From Fodinicurvata fenggangensis DSM 21160 (GTDB lineage Bacteria > Pseudomonadota > Alphaproteobacteria > Kiloniellales > DSM-21159), in assembly GCF_000686045.1 (NCBI RefSeq), contig NZ_JMLV01000001.1, forward strand, positions 186,001 to 250,000: a DNA stretch of 64,000 nt, in the 5' to 3' direction. Of the stretch, positions 1 through 9,131 are shown piece by piece. How positions within the stretch are numbered: position 1 is the first letter of the stretch; each line of letters starts with the position of its first letter. The notes below the pieces were generated by a model that saw only the letters and a list, made by a program, of their open reading frames with translations, was not told where the DNA came from and searched no databases. The position numbers and the translations under genes were made by a program.

Positions 1-426
1 GTCGAGGAAAACCTGGAACTCGGCGGCTGGATCATGGGTTCGGACAGTGAGCGTCGGGAAGCACTGGAGCGTATCTACGAACGCTATCCACGCCTCAAGG
101 AGAAAAGACGCCTGTCCGCCGGTATACTCTCCGGCGGTGAACAGAGAATTCTCGAGATTGCCCGTCTGACCATGACCGGGCCGCGTACACTTCTTCTGGA
201 TGAGCCTTCAGTGGGCTTGATGCCGAAGCTGGTAAACGAGGTTTATGAAGAGATTTCAAGGCTGAAGGATGAAAAATATACCATCCTGATTGTCGATCAA
301 AACGTGAAGAAGTCGATATCCATCGCGGATTATGTCTATGCGCTGGCGCTGGGTGAAAATCGCCATGAGGGCACAAAGGAAGAGTTCGCCGAACGACTGG
401 ATGAGATTGTGAAGGAGTGGATCTGA
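1..426 (+). CDS. livF: LivF-type branched-chain amino-acid ABC transporter ATPase (5' truncated)
   Basis: The frame is open from base 1, so the gene starts outside the window; 141 C-terminal residues remain. They hold the ABC signature LSGGEQR, the Walker B segment LLLDEPS and the following VDQN switch region typical of LivF, preceded by VEENLELGG, a LivF-type stretch. The Walker A lysine lies upstream of the window. It would hydrolyse ATP in the cytoplasm to drive uptake of leucine, isoleucine, valine or related amides through the two permeases encoded next. The stop codon overlaps the livH start by one base (TGATG), so translation is probably coupled. LivG and the periplasmic binding protein are presumably further upstream. 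Confidence 0.9.
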   Translation, partial: VEENLELGGWIMGSDSERREALERIYERYPRLKEKRRLSAGILSGGEQRILEIARLTMTGPRTLLLDEPSVGLMPKLVNEVYEEISRLKDEKYTILIVDQNVKKSISIADYVYALALGENRHEGTKEEFAERLDEIVKEWI

Positions 427-1334
427 TGGAGCTCAGCCTTTTACTCGATCCCGGCATTCTGGCCCAGGTCCTGGCCCAGGGTCTGGTGCGCGGTTCGATG
501 TATGCGCTGATGGCTGCCGGCCTATCACTCATCTTCGGCATCATGGGCGTGAAGAACTTCTCTCACGGCGAGCTCTTCATGATCGGCGCCTATGTCATGT
601 TCTTCGTGACCGGTGTCATGGGTTTGCCTTGGCCAATGGGTGTTGCTGCCGCCGCAGTGGTCCTCTTCGGGTTTGGGGTGCTCATCGAGCGCACCCTCAT
701 TGCGACCCTGCGTAAACGGGCAGGGCGTGACTGGCTGCTGGATGCTTTCGTCCTGACCATCGGAATGCTGGTGGTGATGCAGAATCTGGCGCTTATTCTG
801 TTTGGTACGGAGCGGCGTGGTGTAGGTGGACTTGTTGACGGTACCTTCGTCTATGGACCGATCATCATTACCTATGAGCGCATGATGATCGTTGCCGTCG
901 CTGTTGCGGTCGGCTTGGCGCTCTGGTCCTTCATTCGTTACAGCGACCTTGGCAAGGCGATCCGTGCAACCTCCCAGGATCCGGGAGCCGCTCAGACCCT
1001 GGGCATCGATATCCAGCGCATCTATACCTATACATTCGGTATTGGAGCGGCACTTGCCGGACTGTCCGGTGGTCTGCTGATCTCACTCTTTCCTGCACAT
1101 CCGACTGTCGGTTTCTATCCGGTCATCAAGTCCATTGCCTGCGTTATCCTGGGCGGACTGGGGAACATATCCGGCGCAATCATTGCGGCGATGCTGCTCG
1201 GTGTGGTCGAGGCCTATTCGTCCTTCTTCATGTCTGGCGGCTGGCAGAACGTGATGACCGCGGTCCTGGTAATCGTGATCCTGATTGTGCGTCCCAGTGG
1301 ACTGTTCTCTTCAAGCAAGGTGGAAAGAGCATGA
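426..1334 (+). CDS. livH: LivH-type branched-chain amino-acid ABC transporter permease
   Basis: A 302-residue polytopic inner-membrane protein of the LivH/LivM permease family, with about eight hydrophobic segments. The N-terminal stretch GLVRGSMYALMAAGLSLIFG and the later LGGLGNISGAI are characteristic of LivH. The ATG at 426 is preferred because GAAGGAG at 411-417 sits about eight bases upstream; a GTG at 417 would add three residues but overlaps that ribosome site. The gene overlaps livF by one base and livM by four, marking one operon. It should form the heterodimeric membrane channel with LivM. Confidence 0.92.
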   Translation: MELSLLLDPGILAQVLAQGLVRGSMYALMAAGLSLIFGIMGVKNFSHGELFMIGAYVMFFVTGVMGLPWPMGVAAAAVVLFGFGVLIERTLIATLRKRAGRDWLLDAFVLTIGMLVVMQNLALILFGTERRGVGGLVDGTFVYGPIIITYERMMIVAVAVAVGLALWSFIRYSDLGKAIRATSQDPGAAQTLGIDIQRIYTYTFGIGAALAGLSGGLLISLFPAHPTVGFYPVIKSIACVILGGLGNISGAIIAAMLLGVVEAYSSFFMSGGWQNVMTAVLVIVILIVRPSGLFSSSKVERA

Positions 1335-2311
1335 CCAACGAGACTGTGATGACAGCTGGTTCGGGTGTCTGGCACAGCCACGGGGCACGTATTCTCAAGA
1401 TCGTGGTGCTGCTGGCACTGCTGGTCTTCGCACCCACCCTAATCGACAATGATTATCTGACCCGTATCTTCATATCGGCCGTGATGATGGGGCTGATGGC
1501 AGCGATCTTCGATCTCATGATCGGCTATGCAGGTCTGATCAATTTCGGCTATGCCGGATTTCTTGCGATCGGTGCCTATACCTCAGCCCTAGGCTCTTTC
1601 CATTACAGTATATCACCTTGGCTGGGTCTTTTGACAGGCGGGCTTATGACCGCTTTCATCGGTTTTCTCGCCGGTGTCATCACGCTGAGGCTTCGGGGGC
1701 TCTATATTGCGCTGATGACCTTCTTCGTGGGTGAGGCGATCCGTTTCACGATCTCCAATACACCGGATTTCACACGTGGGATGCTCGGGCTGTCCGTGCC
1801 GCCTTACCCGGACATTCTGGGAATCGATTTCAGCCGTGGTGATCTGCTGAATTACTACTATCTGGTGCTCGTCCTGGGAGCCATCATCATGGGATCGCTG
1901 TGGTGGCTGGTGAAATCGCGTTTCGGCCTGGCTTTCGAGGCGCTGCGAGAAGACCAACTAGCCAGCCAGAGCATGGGACTGAACACCACAAAGTACAAGC
2001 TGTACAACTTCACGATCGCCAGCTTCTTTGCCGGTGTCATGGGGGCATACTATGCTCATTACATAAGCATTCTCTCTCCGACTCCGGAAGAATTCGGAGT
2101 CTATCGGACAGTGGAAATCCTGACGATCACATACGTTGGCGGACGTGGTACGCTTTGGGGCTCGATCTTTGCGGCTTTCCTGCTGATCGGTTTCCAGGAG
2201 TATTTCCGCGGGCTGGGGCCCTGGAGGCTGGTCATCTTCGGCGCGCTGCTGATTTTCGTGATGCTGTTTGCGCGCAAGGGGTTGGCGGGCTTGAAGAAGT
2301 ATTTCTGGTGA
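1331..2311 (+). CDS. livM: LivM-type branched-chain amino-acid ABC transporter permease
   Basis: A 326-residue polytopic membrane protein, the LivM partner of the upstream LivH. It shows the family's GYAGLINFGYAGF segment near residues 65-80 and a C-terminal GGRGTLWGSI loop that contacts the ATPase. A hydrophilic N-terminus of about 20 residues precedes the first membrane helix, as in other LivM proteins. The start overlaps the livH stop by four bases (ATGA), so translation is coupled. It is the last gene of the transporter operon; a perfect hairpin follows at 2321-2350. Confidence 0.92.
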   Translation: MTNETVMTAGSGVWHSHGARILKIVVLLALLVFAPTLIDNDYLTRIFISAVMMGLMAAIFDLMIGYAGLINFGYAGFLAIGAYTSALGSFHYSISPWLGLLTGGLMTAFIGFLAGVITLRLRGLYIALMTFFVGEAIRFTISNTPDFTRGMLGLSVPPYPDILGIDFSRGDLLNYYYLVLVLGAIIMGSLWWLVKSRFGLAFEALREDQLASQSMGLNTTKYKLYNFTIASFFAGVMGAYYAHYISILSPTPEEFGVYRTVEILTITYVGGRGTLWGSIFAAFLLIGFQEYFRGLGPWRLVIFGALLIFVMLFARKGLAGLKKYFW

Positions 2312-2320
2312 TGCGGTCGC

Positions 2321-2350
2321 GATGGAGCAGGCTACAGAGACTGCTCCATC
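2321..2350 (+). terminator. Hairpin after the liv operon
   Basis: A perfect 10-bp inverted repeat (GATGGAGCAG, ten-base loop, CTGCTCCATC) begins nine bases after the livM stop. Flanking TGCG and CGCA could extend the stem with a bulge. There is no clear T-run after it, so it may be a weak terminator or an mRNA-stabilising 3' hairpin. The rest of the 2312-2518 gap shows no gene. Confidence 0.5.
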
Positions 2351-2518
2351 CGCACCTCTCATCTTGCAACGCCTTGCGCGTTCCACTTGAAATCGGCTTG
2401 ACGCCCTGCGGAACATAAAGGGTGTTTCCCCGCTTACGGAATGGTAACCCTTGAAGGGCAATGATTGGGCGTTCCCTGAAAAGGGGACCCCCGCAAACAG
2501 GGACCTGAAAGGAGCAGC

Positions 2519-3748
2519 ATGCTCTATCGGTTATACGAATTTCAGCAGACGGCACTTATGCCGTGGCGGCTGGCAGGTGAAATGACCCGCGAGCTGCTCA
2601 GCAATCCATTTTTCCCGGCCACTTATACGCATATGGGAAAGTCCATGGTGGCGGGTCTGGAGATCTTTGACGATGCCGTTCGGCAGAGGCCACGGCCGGA
2701 GTGGCGCATACAGAGTGTAACAGTCGAGGGGCAAAAGCGCCGGGTGCATCGTGACTCTGTCGTGAAGCGGCCGTTCTGTCATTTGCAGCGTTTCCGTCGT
2801 GAAGACGCCGATGATAAGGAACTGCCCAAGGTCCTGCTGGTTGCACCACTGTCCGGGCACTATGCCACCTTGTTGCGGGGAACTGTCCAGGCTCTGGTGG
2901 CCGATCATGAGGTCTATGTCACCGATTGGCGCGATGCCCGAGAAGTGCCCCTGGATGAAGGCGAATTCGGCTTTGATGACTACCTCGAGGAATTGATGGG
3001 GTTCATGAGGCATCTGGGCCGTGATAGCCACGTGATTGCGGTTTGCCAGCCGGCGCCTGTCGTACTGGCGGCGGTGGCTGTACTGGCAGCTCAGGACGAT
3101 CCCGCCCAGCCACGAACCATGACCTTGATGGGCGGACCTGTTGATACGCGTGCCGAGCCAACACAGGTGACCCGCTTTGCCGAGTCCAAGCCCCTGTCAT
3201 GGTTCGAACGCAGTTTGGTAACCGAAGTTCCGGCCTATTACCCCGGTGCTGGGCGCATGGTGTATCCCGGGTTCATGCAGTTGAGTGGCTTCATCTCGAT
3301 GAATCCTTCCCGTCACTTCGACGCTCACCTCAGGATGTTCCGCCACCTGGTGCGCGGTGACGGGGATTCGGCCGCCGCTCATCGAGCTTTCTATGACGAA
3401 TACCAGGCTGTCATGGACACGCCCAGCAAGTACTACCTGGAAACCGTCGATCGAATCTTCCAGCGCCATCTGTTGCCCAAGGGGGAACTGCTGTGGCGCG
3501 GCCAGAGGGTCGATCCAGGAAAGATCGAGAAGACTGCACTCCTGACTGTCGAGGGGGAGCTGGATGATATCTCCGCGCCCGGGCAAACCCTGGCTGCGCA
3601 TGATCTCTGCACGTCCCTGCCACGAAACAGGCAGGAGACCTACATGCAGAAGGATGTCGGACACTACGGCATATTCAACGGTCGGCGCTGGCGTGAGCAG
3701 ATCAAGCCGCGGATTGCGGATTTCATTCTGCGACACGCGTCCGAGTGA
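2519..3748 (+). CDS. phaZ: Intracellular poly(3-hydroxyalkanoate) depolymerase
   Basis: A 409-residue alpha/beta-hydrolase matching the intracellular PHB depolymerase family, which mobilises the carbon-storage polyester granule. The nucleophile region reads VCQPAP, with Cys at about residue 176; this family uses cysteine in place of the lipase-box serine. The candidate acid lies in EGELDDIS (about residues 346-353) and the candidate base is His382 in VGHYGIF, giving a full triad. No signal peptide is present, so it acts in the cytoplasm. The ATG at 2519 follows an AAAGGAG at 2508-2514. It appears monocistronic and converges with the queuosine operon. Confidence 0.9.
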   Translation: MLYRLYEFQQTALMPWRLAGEMTRELLSNPFFPATYTHMGKSMVAGLEIFDDAVRQRPRPEWRIQSVTVEGQKRRVHRDSVVKRPFCHLQRFRREDADDKELPKVLLVAPLSGHYATLLRGTVQALVADHEVYVTDWRDAREVPLDEGEFGFDDYLEELMGFMRHLGRDSHVIAVCQPAPVVLAAVAVLAAQDDPAQPRTMTLMGGPVDTRAEPTQVTRFAESKPLSWFERSLVTEVPAYYPGAGRMVYPGFMQLSGFISMNPSRHFDAHLRMFRHLVRGDGDSAAAHRAFYDEYQAVMDTPSKYYLETVDRIFQRHLLPKGELLWRGQRVDPGKIEKTALLTVEGELDDISAPGQTLAAHDLCTSLPRNRQETYMQKDVGHYGIFNGRRWREQIKPRIADFILRHASE

Positions 3749-3772
3749 AAAGCCGTCACTGCCGCGTGCTGT

Positions 3773-4102
3773 TCATTCAAAGGGATTTCGGCCCTTACGG
3801 TCCTCTACCTCGATGATCCAACTGTCGGGGTCGCGTTGTAGGACGCGTTCCAGATAACTTTCGGCCTCGTCAGTGGAAAGCGGTTCCGAGCGCGGCACGC
3901 TGGTCCAGGATAAGTCCCCCTGAATGTTGCGCTGGCGTATCAGTACCCAGGCCCGGCCATCCAGCAGGTCAATCTTTACATAGACCTGACCGTCCATCGC
4001 CTCGCCGCGATGGCGCAACATGGCTGGTGTGCCATCCTGATTGGCTTGGCGTATACCTGCGCCCACCCAGATATGGGTCGGAATGCGCGCTTCTTCATTC
4101 AT
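3773..4102 (-). CDS. DUF1491 family protein
   Basis: A 109-residue soluble protein of the alphaproteobacterial DUF1491 family; no function is established. Recognisable parts are the N-terminal IWVGAGIR strand, the central [14 protein letters not shown] and the C-terminal [18 protein letters not shown] signature. The ATG at 4102 overlaps the queG stop by four bases, which is why it is preferred over a start 36 residues further upstream. It is the last gene of the queuosine operon, so it is co-transcribed with queG. Whether it plays any part in queuosine formation is unknown. Confidence 0.8.
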   Translation of the reverse strand: MNEEARIPTHIWVGAGIRQANQDGTPAMLRHRGEAMDGQVYVKIDLLDGRAWVLIRQRNIQGDLSWTSVPRSEPLSTDEAESYLERVLQRDPDSWIIEVEDRKGRNPFE

Positions 4103-5223
4103 GAGGCTCGATTCCATTCCTCTATGACGGCAGCATCCTCTTCCTTGCTCAGGTGCTTCTGGCGCAGGGTCTTGAACTCTGCGAGCAACATCAACTGGAA
4201 CAAGGCCCAAACGGCCATTGCGCGCACCAGTGGAGAGTCATCGTCCAGGTGTTGTGTGGCATGGGGGATCATTTCGTTTCGCCCGGAATTTCCAATCGCG
4301 ATCAACACGTTGCGAAGAAAGCGATTGCGGCCGGTCCGCTTGATGGGACTGCCGGAGAAAAATTCACGGAATGATGCGTCGTCCAGTGATGCAAGGTAGG
4401 CCAGCGAGGGGCCTTTGAGGTCCTCGCGTGCGCGCAACTTCTCCTCTCGTGTCTTTTGGGCAAACTTGTTCCAGGGGCATATCGCCAGGCAATCGTCGCA
4501 GCCATAGATGCGATTGCCCATGGGCTTGCGCAGCTCTTCGGGAATGTGCCCCTTGTGCTCGATGGTCAGGTAGGAAATGCAACGCCGAGCATCGAGTTGA
4601 AATGGCGCAGGAAAGGCATTGGTCGGGCAAATGTCCAGGCAGGCCCGACAGCTGCCGCAATGCTCGCTCTCCGGTTCGTCGGGCGGCAATTCCATGGTCG
4701 TGAAGACTTCCCCCAGGAAGAACCAGTTGCCAAGGTCACGTGACAGCAGGTTGGTGTGTTTGCCTTGCCAACCGACCCCGGCGCTTTGAGCCAGGGGCTT
4801 TTCCATGACAGGGGCTGTATCCACGAAAACCTTCACGTCACAATCCAGTGTTTCGTGCATCCAGCGCGCCAGCTGTTTCAGGCGCTTTTTAACCAGGTCG
4901 TGATAGTCCCGATGACGCGCGTAAACCGAGACGCCGCCCTGTTCAGGCTGGTCCAGTACTGCCAGGGGATCGTCTTCCGGACCATAGTTCTGGGCCAGTA
5001 CGATCACGGAACGTGCTTCCGGCCACAGAGCCTGTGGGTGGCGCCGCCGTTCGTAGGTTTCTGGCATCCATCCCATGTCGCCGTAGTACCCGGCCTCAAC
5101 GAAGTCTTTCAGGCGGTCACCGGCTTCCTGTGGCTGATCTGCGGGTGCGAAACCGACGGCATCGAATCCGATCTCGAGGGCGCGCTTTCGAAGCTCCGCC
5201 TTGATGTCGTCTGGATCAACCAC
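4099..5223 (-). CDS. queG: Epoxyqueuosine reductase
   Basis: A 374-residue cobalamin-dependent, iron-sulfur protein that converts epoxyqueuosine to queuosine in tRNA, the last step of the pathway. The cobalamin domain holds the [11 protein letters not shown] segment with the family's catalytic Asp. Two [4Fe-4S] motifs follow: [12 protein letters not shown] at about residues 192-203 and CDDCLAICP at about 242-250. A C-terminal HEAT-like helical tail, typical of QueG, ends the protein. It overlaps queF by eight bases upstream and the DUF1491 gene by four downstream. Confidence 0.95.
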   Translation of the reverse strand: MVDPDDIKAELRKRALEIGFDAVGFAPADQPQEAGDRLKDFVEAGYYGDMGWMPETYERRRHPQALWPEARSVIVLAQNYGPEDDPLAVLDQPEQGGVSVYARHRDYHDLVKKRLKQLARWMHETLDCDVKVFVDTAPVMEKPLAQSAGVGWQGKHTNLLSRDLGNWFFLGEVFTTMELPPDEPESEHCGSCRACLDICPTNAFPAPFQLDARRCISYLTIEHKGHIPEELRKPMGNRIYGCDDCLAICPWNKFAQKTREEKLRAREDLKGPSLAYLASLDDASFREFFSGSPIKRTGRNRFLRNVLIAIGNSGRNEMIPHATQHLDDDSPLVRAMAVWALFQLMLLAEFKTLRQKHLSKEEDAAVIEEWNRAS

Positions 5224-5680
5224 GGCCGCGATAAGAAGCTACGCCCTGGTCCGGCAGCCATAATCCCTCGGGAGGGGGGCCGGATTGATAGAAAACATCG
5301 ATCGGGATGCCGCCCCGCGGATACCAATAACCGCCTAGCCTTAGCCAGCGTGGTTCTATGGCCTCCTCCAGGCGTTCGGCAATATCCAGGGTGCAATCCT
5401 CATGAAATGCTCCGTGATTGCGGAAAGATCCAAGGAACAGCTTCAGGGACTTGCTTTCCACAAGGAACTGGTCCGGTGCGAAGTCGATGACCAGATGTGC
5501 GAAATCGGGTTGGCCTGTTACGGGGCAGAGCGAGGTGAACTCGGGGCAGGTAAAGCGGACCAGATAGAGTTTCTTCGGGTGTGGATTGGGAATGGGGTCA
5601 AGCACCGCTTCGTCCGGAGAAGCAGGGAGGTGGCTGTCATCGCCCAGCTGCGATAGCCTCAATTCTCTCGTATCGCTCAT
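5216..5680 (-). CDS. queF: NADPH-dependent 7-cyano-7-deazaguanine reductase
   Basis: A 154-residue unimodular QueF that reduces preQ0 to preQ1 using NADPH. The diagnostic [16 protein letters not shown] motif binds the cofactor. The nucleophilic Cys lies in [12 protein letters not shown], and the FHED following RNHGA provides the catalytic Asp region. The length fits the short B. subtilis-type enzyme rather than the two-domain E. coli form. The start overlaps the tgt stop by four bases. It supplies the base that Tgt, encoded immediately upstream, inserts into tRNA. Confidence 0.95.
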   Translation of the reverse strand: MSDTRELRLSQLGDDSHLPASPDEAVLDPIPNPHPKKLYLVRFTCPEFTSLCPVTGQPDFAHLVIDFAPDQFLVESKSLKLFLGSFRNHGAFHEDCTLDIAERLEEAIEPRWLRLGGYWYPRGGIPIDVFYQSGPPPEGLWLPDQGVASYRGRG

Positions 5681-6825
5681 TCGCTGGCCTCGATCGGTGG
5701 AATGTCACCCTGCGCCTGATCCTTTCGAAAGCGCTCGACGAAGGAGTCCAGTGCGCGCGCTTCAATGGCGTGTCGCAGTCCGGACATCAGTGACTGATAG
5801 TAATGCAAGTTGTGCAGCGTCAAAAGGATTGGGCCGAGCATTTCCTGTGCGCGAAAGAGATGGTGGATATAGGCGCGGCTGTAATCCCTGCAGGCCGGAC
5901 AGCTACAGGCTTCGTCCAGGGGGCGCGGGTCCTCCTGATGGCGCGCGTTGCGCAGGTTCAAGGTGCCGCGCGGTGTATAGCCACGCGCTGTCCGCCCGGC
6001 GCGCGTGGGGATGACGCAGTCGAACATGTCGACTCCCCGCTGCACGGCCTTCACGATATCATCAGGCGTGCCCACGCCCATGAGATAACGCGGACTGTCC
6101 GCGGGCAGGACGGGCAGTGTGAAATCCAGTACCTGCAGCATGGTTTCCTGGCCTTCGCCGACGGCCAGTCCGCCAATGGCATAGCCGTCAAACCCGATCT
6201 CGGAAAGCTCTTCCACCGACTTGCGGCGTAAGTCCTCGTAAACGCTGCCCTGGACGATTCCGAAAAGACCATAGCCGGGCCTTGGCTGAAAAGCCCTCTT
6301 GCTGCGTGCCGCCCAACGCATGGAGCGTTGCATGGAGCTTTCCGCATCCTCGTGACTGGCCGGGAAGGGAGTGCACTCATCAAAGGCCATGGTGATGTCA
6401 GCATCCAGGCTATGCTGGATATCCATGGAACGCTCGGGGGTCAGAAGGTGCTTTCTGCCATCCAGATGGGAACGAAAGGTAACGCCTTCTTCGTTCATGT
6501 CGCGCAGTTCCGAGAGGCTCATGACCTGGAAACCTCCTGAATCCGTCAGGATCGGACCCGACCAGTTCATGAAGCGATGCAGCCCGCCCAGTTTCTTGAC
6601 CCGCTCGGCACCGGGGCGCAGCATCAGGTGATATGTGTTGCCCAGCAGGATCTGGGCGCCGCTGGCAGCAACCTGTTCGGGCAGGAGCCCCTTTACACTG
6701 CCCACCGTGCCTACAGGCATGAAAGCGGGCGTATCAACCAGTCCGTGGGCCGTGGCGACCTGTCCCCGTCGGGCCAGACCGTCCTCGGCCAGAAGGGTGA
6801 AAGCGGTCCCGTTGGATCTATTCAT
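5677..6825 (-). CDS. tgt: Queuine/preQ1 tRNA-ribosyltransferase
   Basis: A 382-residue tRNA-guanine transglycosylase that exchanges guanine-34 for preQ1 in tRNAs with GUN anticodons. Visible motifs are [13 protein letters not shown] near residues 50-62, [11 protein letters not shown] with the general acid/base Asp near 90-100, and [12 protein letters not shown] with the nucleophile Asp near 265. The C-terminal zinc site is [16 protein letters not shown]. The length is normal for the bacterial enzyme. It overlaps queA and queF by four bases each. Confidence 0.96.
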   Translation of the reverse strand: MNRSNGTAFTLLAEDGLARRGQVATAHGLVDTPAFMPVGTVGSVKGLLPEQVAASGAQILLGNTYHLMLRPGAERVKKLGGLHRFMNWSGPILTDSGGFQVMSLSELRDMNEEGVTFRSHLDGRKHLLTPERSMDIQHSLDADITMAFDECTPFPASHEDAESSMQRSMRWAARSKRAFQPRPGYGLFGIVQGSVYEDLRRKSVEELSEIGFDGYAIGGLAVGEGQETMLQVLDFTLPVLPADSPRYLMGVGTPDDIVKAVQRGVDMFDCVIPTRAGRTARGYTPRGTLNLRNARHQEDPRPLDEACSCPACRDYSRAYIHHLFRAQEMLGPILLTLHNLHYYQSLMSGLRHAIEARALDSFVERFRKDQAQGDIPPIEASE

Positions 6826-7850
6826 GCGCGCTCCAGAAGGGAAGAATCACCATAGGAGAAGAATCGATAGCCCTGCTCGACTGCATGGGCATAGGCCGCT
6901 TTCATGCGTTCCGTCCCCGCAAAGGCGCAGACCAGCATGAACAGGGTCGACTTGGGTAGATGAAAGTTGGTGATCAGGGCATCGACACAGCGGAAACGAT
7001 AGCCAGGGTAAATGAAGATTCCGGTCTCGCCGTCAAAGGGCTGCAACTTGCCATCTTCACTGGCCGCGGTTTCCAGAAGGCGCAAAGCTGTGGTGCCGAC
7101 GGCAACCACGCGTCGGCCCGCGGCGCGGGCCCGGTTGACCTGGCTGGCGGTGTGCTGCGAAAGCCGGCCGTACTCAAGGTGCATGCGATGCTCCTCGATC
7201 TTCTCGACCTTGACCGGCAGAAAGGTACCGGCGCCCACATGCAGGGTGACCCAGGCCGTTTCAACGCCACGGTCACTGATTCGTTCCAGAAGGGCATCGG
7301 TGAAATGCAGGCCCGCCGTGGGTGCGGCGACCGCACCTGGTTCGCGCGCATAAGCAGTCTGGTAGTCTTGGTGGTCGCGAGCGTCCGAGCCCTCAGGGCG
7401 TTGTATGTAAGGGGGCAGCGGCATGTGCCCCAGGCTTTCCAGTGCAGCAAGGAAATCGGCCCCCGAGCGGGAGAAATTCAGCTCGATTTCTCCTTCCTCC
7501 AGCTTGTGAAGGACGCGAGCGGACAAATTGTCCCCGAACATGATTTCCTGTCCTTCACGCAGACGCTTGCCTGGGCGTGCAAAGGCACGCCAGTTCCCGT
7601 TCTCCGTTTGCCGGTGAAGTGTGACCTCAACCCGAACCTGGTCGCGCTTTCCGTACAGTCTAGCCGGGATCACGCGCGTGTCATTGAAAACCAGCAGGTC
7701 GTCAGGGCGCAGGAGATTCGGCAGGTCGCGAACATGGTAATCCATGAGTTCCGCGCCGACATGCAGCAGTCGGGCGTCCTCGCGCGGGTCTGCTGGCCGC
7801 TGTGCGATCAGCTCGCGTGGCAGATCAAAGTCAAAGTCGCTAAGCTGCAT
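6822..7850 (-). CDS. queA: tRNA preQ1(34) S-adenosylmethionine ribosyltransferase-isomerase
   Basis: A 342-residue QueA that transfers and isomerises the ribosyl group of S-adenosylmethionine onto preQ1-34 of tRNA, giving epoxyqueuosine. The N-terminal [17 protein letters not shown] and the [13 protein letters not shown] segment are family signatures, as are APTAGLHFT and the C-terminal [10 protein letters not shown]. It is the first gene of the five-gene queuosine operon, so the operon promoter should lie in 7851-7987, a gap shared with the divergent glycerophosphodiesterase gene. I saw no preQ1 riboswitch there. Confidence 0.96.
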   Translation of the reverse strand: MQLSDFDFDLPRELIAQRPADPREDARLLHVGAELMDYHVRDLPNLLRPDDLLVFNDTRVIPARLYGKRDQVRVEVTLHRQTENGNWRAFARPGKRLREGQEIMFGDNLSARVLHKLEEGEIELNFSRSGADFLAALESLGHMPLPPYIQRPEGSDARDHQDYQTAYAREPGAVAAPTAGLHFTDALLERISDRGVETAWVTLHVGAGTFLPVKVEKIEEHRMHLEYGRLSQHTASQVNRARAAGRRVVAVGTTALRLLETAASEDGKLQPFDGETGIFIYPGYRFRCVDALITNFHLPKSTLFMLVCAFAGTERMKAAYAHAVEQGYRFFSYGDSSLLERA

Positions 7851-7987
7851 GGAGCGTGCCGAGTCTATTCTCTTGAAGGTGAAGAGGTGTGGCGACGTGT
7901 TCAGTCTTTATGACACTGCTCTAGCACTCCGTTCCTTTAAGGCAAAGCCCCAGCGATGGCTGGACAGCAAAGCCTGTTGGATTGGCT

Positions 7988-8749
7988 ATGGTTAATCGCT
8001 ACCCCTATCTGGATGCTTTGCGGCCACTCGCCTTTGCACACCGCGGAGGTGCTTTGGAAGGCGAGGAGAACACGCTTAACACCTTCGGGCGTGCGGTGGC
8101 GCTTGGGTATCGCTATATCGAGACGGATGTCCAGGCTACATCCGATGGTGTTGCGGTGATTTTTCACGATGCCACGTTGGAGCGAACCACGAATGGGAAG
8201 GGCACTGTCTCCAGTCATACTTGGCGCGAGTTGCGGAAGCTGCGGACCAAGCAGGGAGAGCTGTTGAGCCGGTTAGAGGAGGTGCTTGAGGCCTTTCCGG
8301 ACTGTCGCTTCAATATTGATCCCAAAAGCGACGCTGTCGTCGAGCCCCTGGCCAGGGCCCTTTCTGATTGCAGGGCCGAGGACAGGGTCTGTGTCGCCTC
8401 GTTCGAGGAAAATCGTGTCCATGACCTGCGCAAGCGCCTGGGACTTGGCCTATGCTGGGCGCCGGGGAAAATGGGGGTCGCCCGGCTGTGGCTGGCATCA
8501 CATGGGGTCAAGGTCGCCACTCCCTTCCCGACAGTCCAGGTGCCGCCACGATACAAGGGGATGCCGCTTGTCACCAACAGGTTTGTGCGGACGGCCCGGA
8601 AGCGCGGTCTGCAGGTGCATGTCTGGACAGTGAACGAACGCGATGAGATGGAAGCTCTCCTGAATCTGGGCGTCGACGGTCTCATGACCGATCGGCCAAG
8701 CCTGCTTAAGGAGATCCTCGTCAGACGCAATCAATGGAATGGAGAGTGA
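7988..8749 (+). CDS. Glycerophosphodiester phosphodiesterase
   Basis: A cytoplasmic-type 253-residue GDPD TIM-barrel enzyme that hydrolyses glycerophosphodiesters to glycerol-3-phosphate and an alcohol. Key residues are visible in order: FAHRGG (catalytic His), ENTLNTFGRA, the metal-binding ETDVQ, and VIFHDATLERTT with the second catalytic His. The C-terminal QVHVWTVNE and GVDGLMTDRP are also standard. No signal peptide is present. The ATG at 7988 is chosen; an in-frame TTG at 7982 is possible and no strong ribosome site distinguishes them. The downstream DUF423 gene starts within a few bases, so the two are probably co-transcribed. Confidence 0.9.
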   Translation: MVNRYPYLDALRPLAFAHRGGALEGEENTLNTFGRAVALGYRYIETDVQATSDGVAVIFHDATLERTTNGKGTVSSHTWRELRKLRTKQGELLSRLEEVLEAFPDCRFNIDPKSDAVVEPLARALSDCRAEDRVCVASFEENRVHDLRKRLGLGLCWAPGKMGVARLWLASHGVKVATPFPTVQVPPRYKGMPLVTNRFVRTARKRGLQVHVWTVNERDEMEALLNLGVDGLMTDRPSLLKEILVRRNQWNGE

Positions 8750-8753
8750 GGAT

Positions 8754-9128
8754 ATGCCCGTTTGGACGGCAATTGGCGGTGTGAGTGCATTATTGACGGT
8801 TCTGATCGGCGCTTTTGCCGCCCACGGCTTGGAGGCGCGACTGGATGAGAAGGCCCTGGGCTGGATCGATACAGCCGTTCGCTATCAGATGTTCCATGCT
8901 TTGGCTCTGATTGCCCTGGGCATCCTTGGCCGCGCACAGGAGCGTAGCCTGGACATCACGCTTGCCGGTTACGCCTTCACTTTGGGAACATTGCTTTTCT
9001 GTGGCCTGTTGTATGTCATGGCGCTGGGTGCGCCGCGCGTTTTCGGTGCGGTCGTCCCCGTCGGAGGACTTGCCTTCATGGTCGGCTGGGTCTTCTTTAT
9101 CCGCTATGCTTGGCGAGCCATGGGGTGA
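8754..9128 (+). CDS. DUF423 family small inner-membrane protein
   Basis: A 124-residue protein with four predicted membrane helices. The N-terminal GGVSALLTVLIGAFAAHGLE matches the DUF423 signature (G-A-F-x-A-H-G-L), and YQMFHALALIALG follows in the second helix. The family has no established function. An in-frame ATG at 8739 overlapping the upstream stop is an alternative start; GGAG at 8741-8744 supports the ATG at 8754. It converges with the dCTP deaminase gene, leaving only three bases between the stops. Confidence 0.85.
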   Translation: MPVWTAIGGVSALLTVLIGAFAAHGLEARLDEKALGWIDTAVRYQMFHALALIALGILGRAQERSLDITLAGYAFTLGTLLFCGLLYVMALGAPRVFGAVVPVGGLAFMVGWVFFIRYAWRAMG

Positions 9129-9131
9129 GTT

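Noticed and set aside
6960-7913. A 317-codon plus-strand frame through queA
   Set aside because: queA is certain on the other strand and is coupled by overlap to tgt. The plus-strand product has no recognisable motif.
7851-7987. A preQ1 riboswitch ahead of queA
   Set aside because: I looked for the short H-type pseudoknot pattern on the minus strand and did not find it. A covariance-model search would be decisive.
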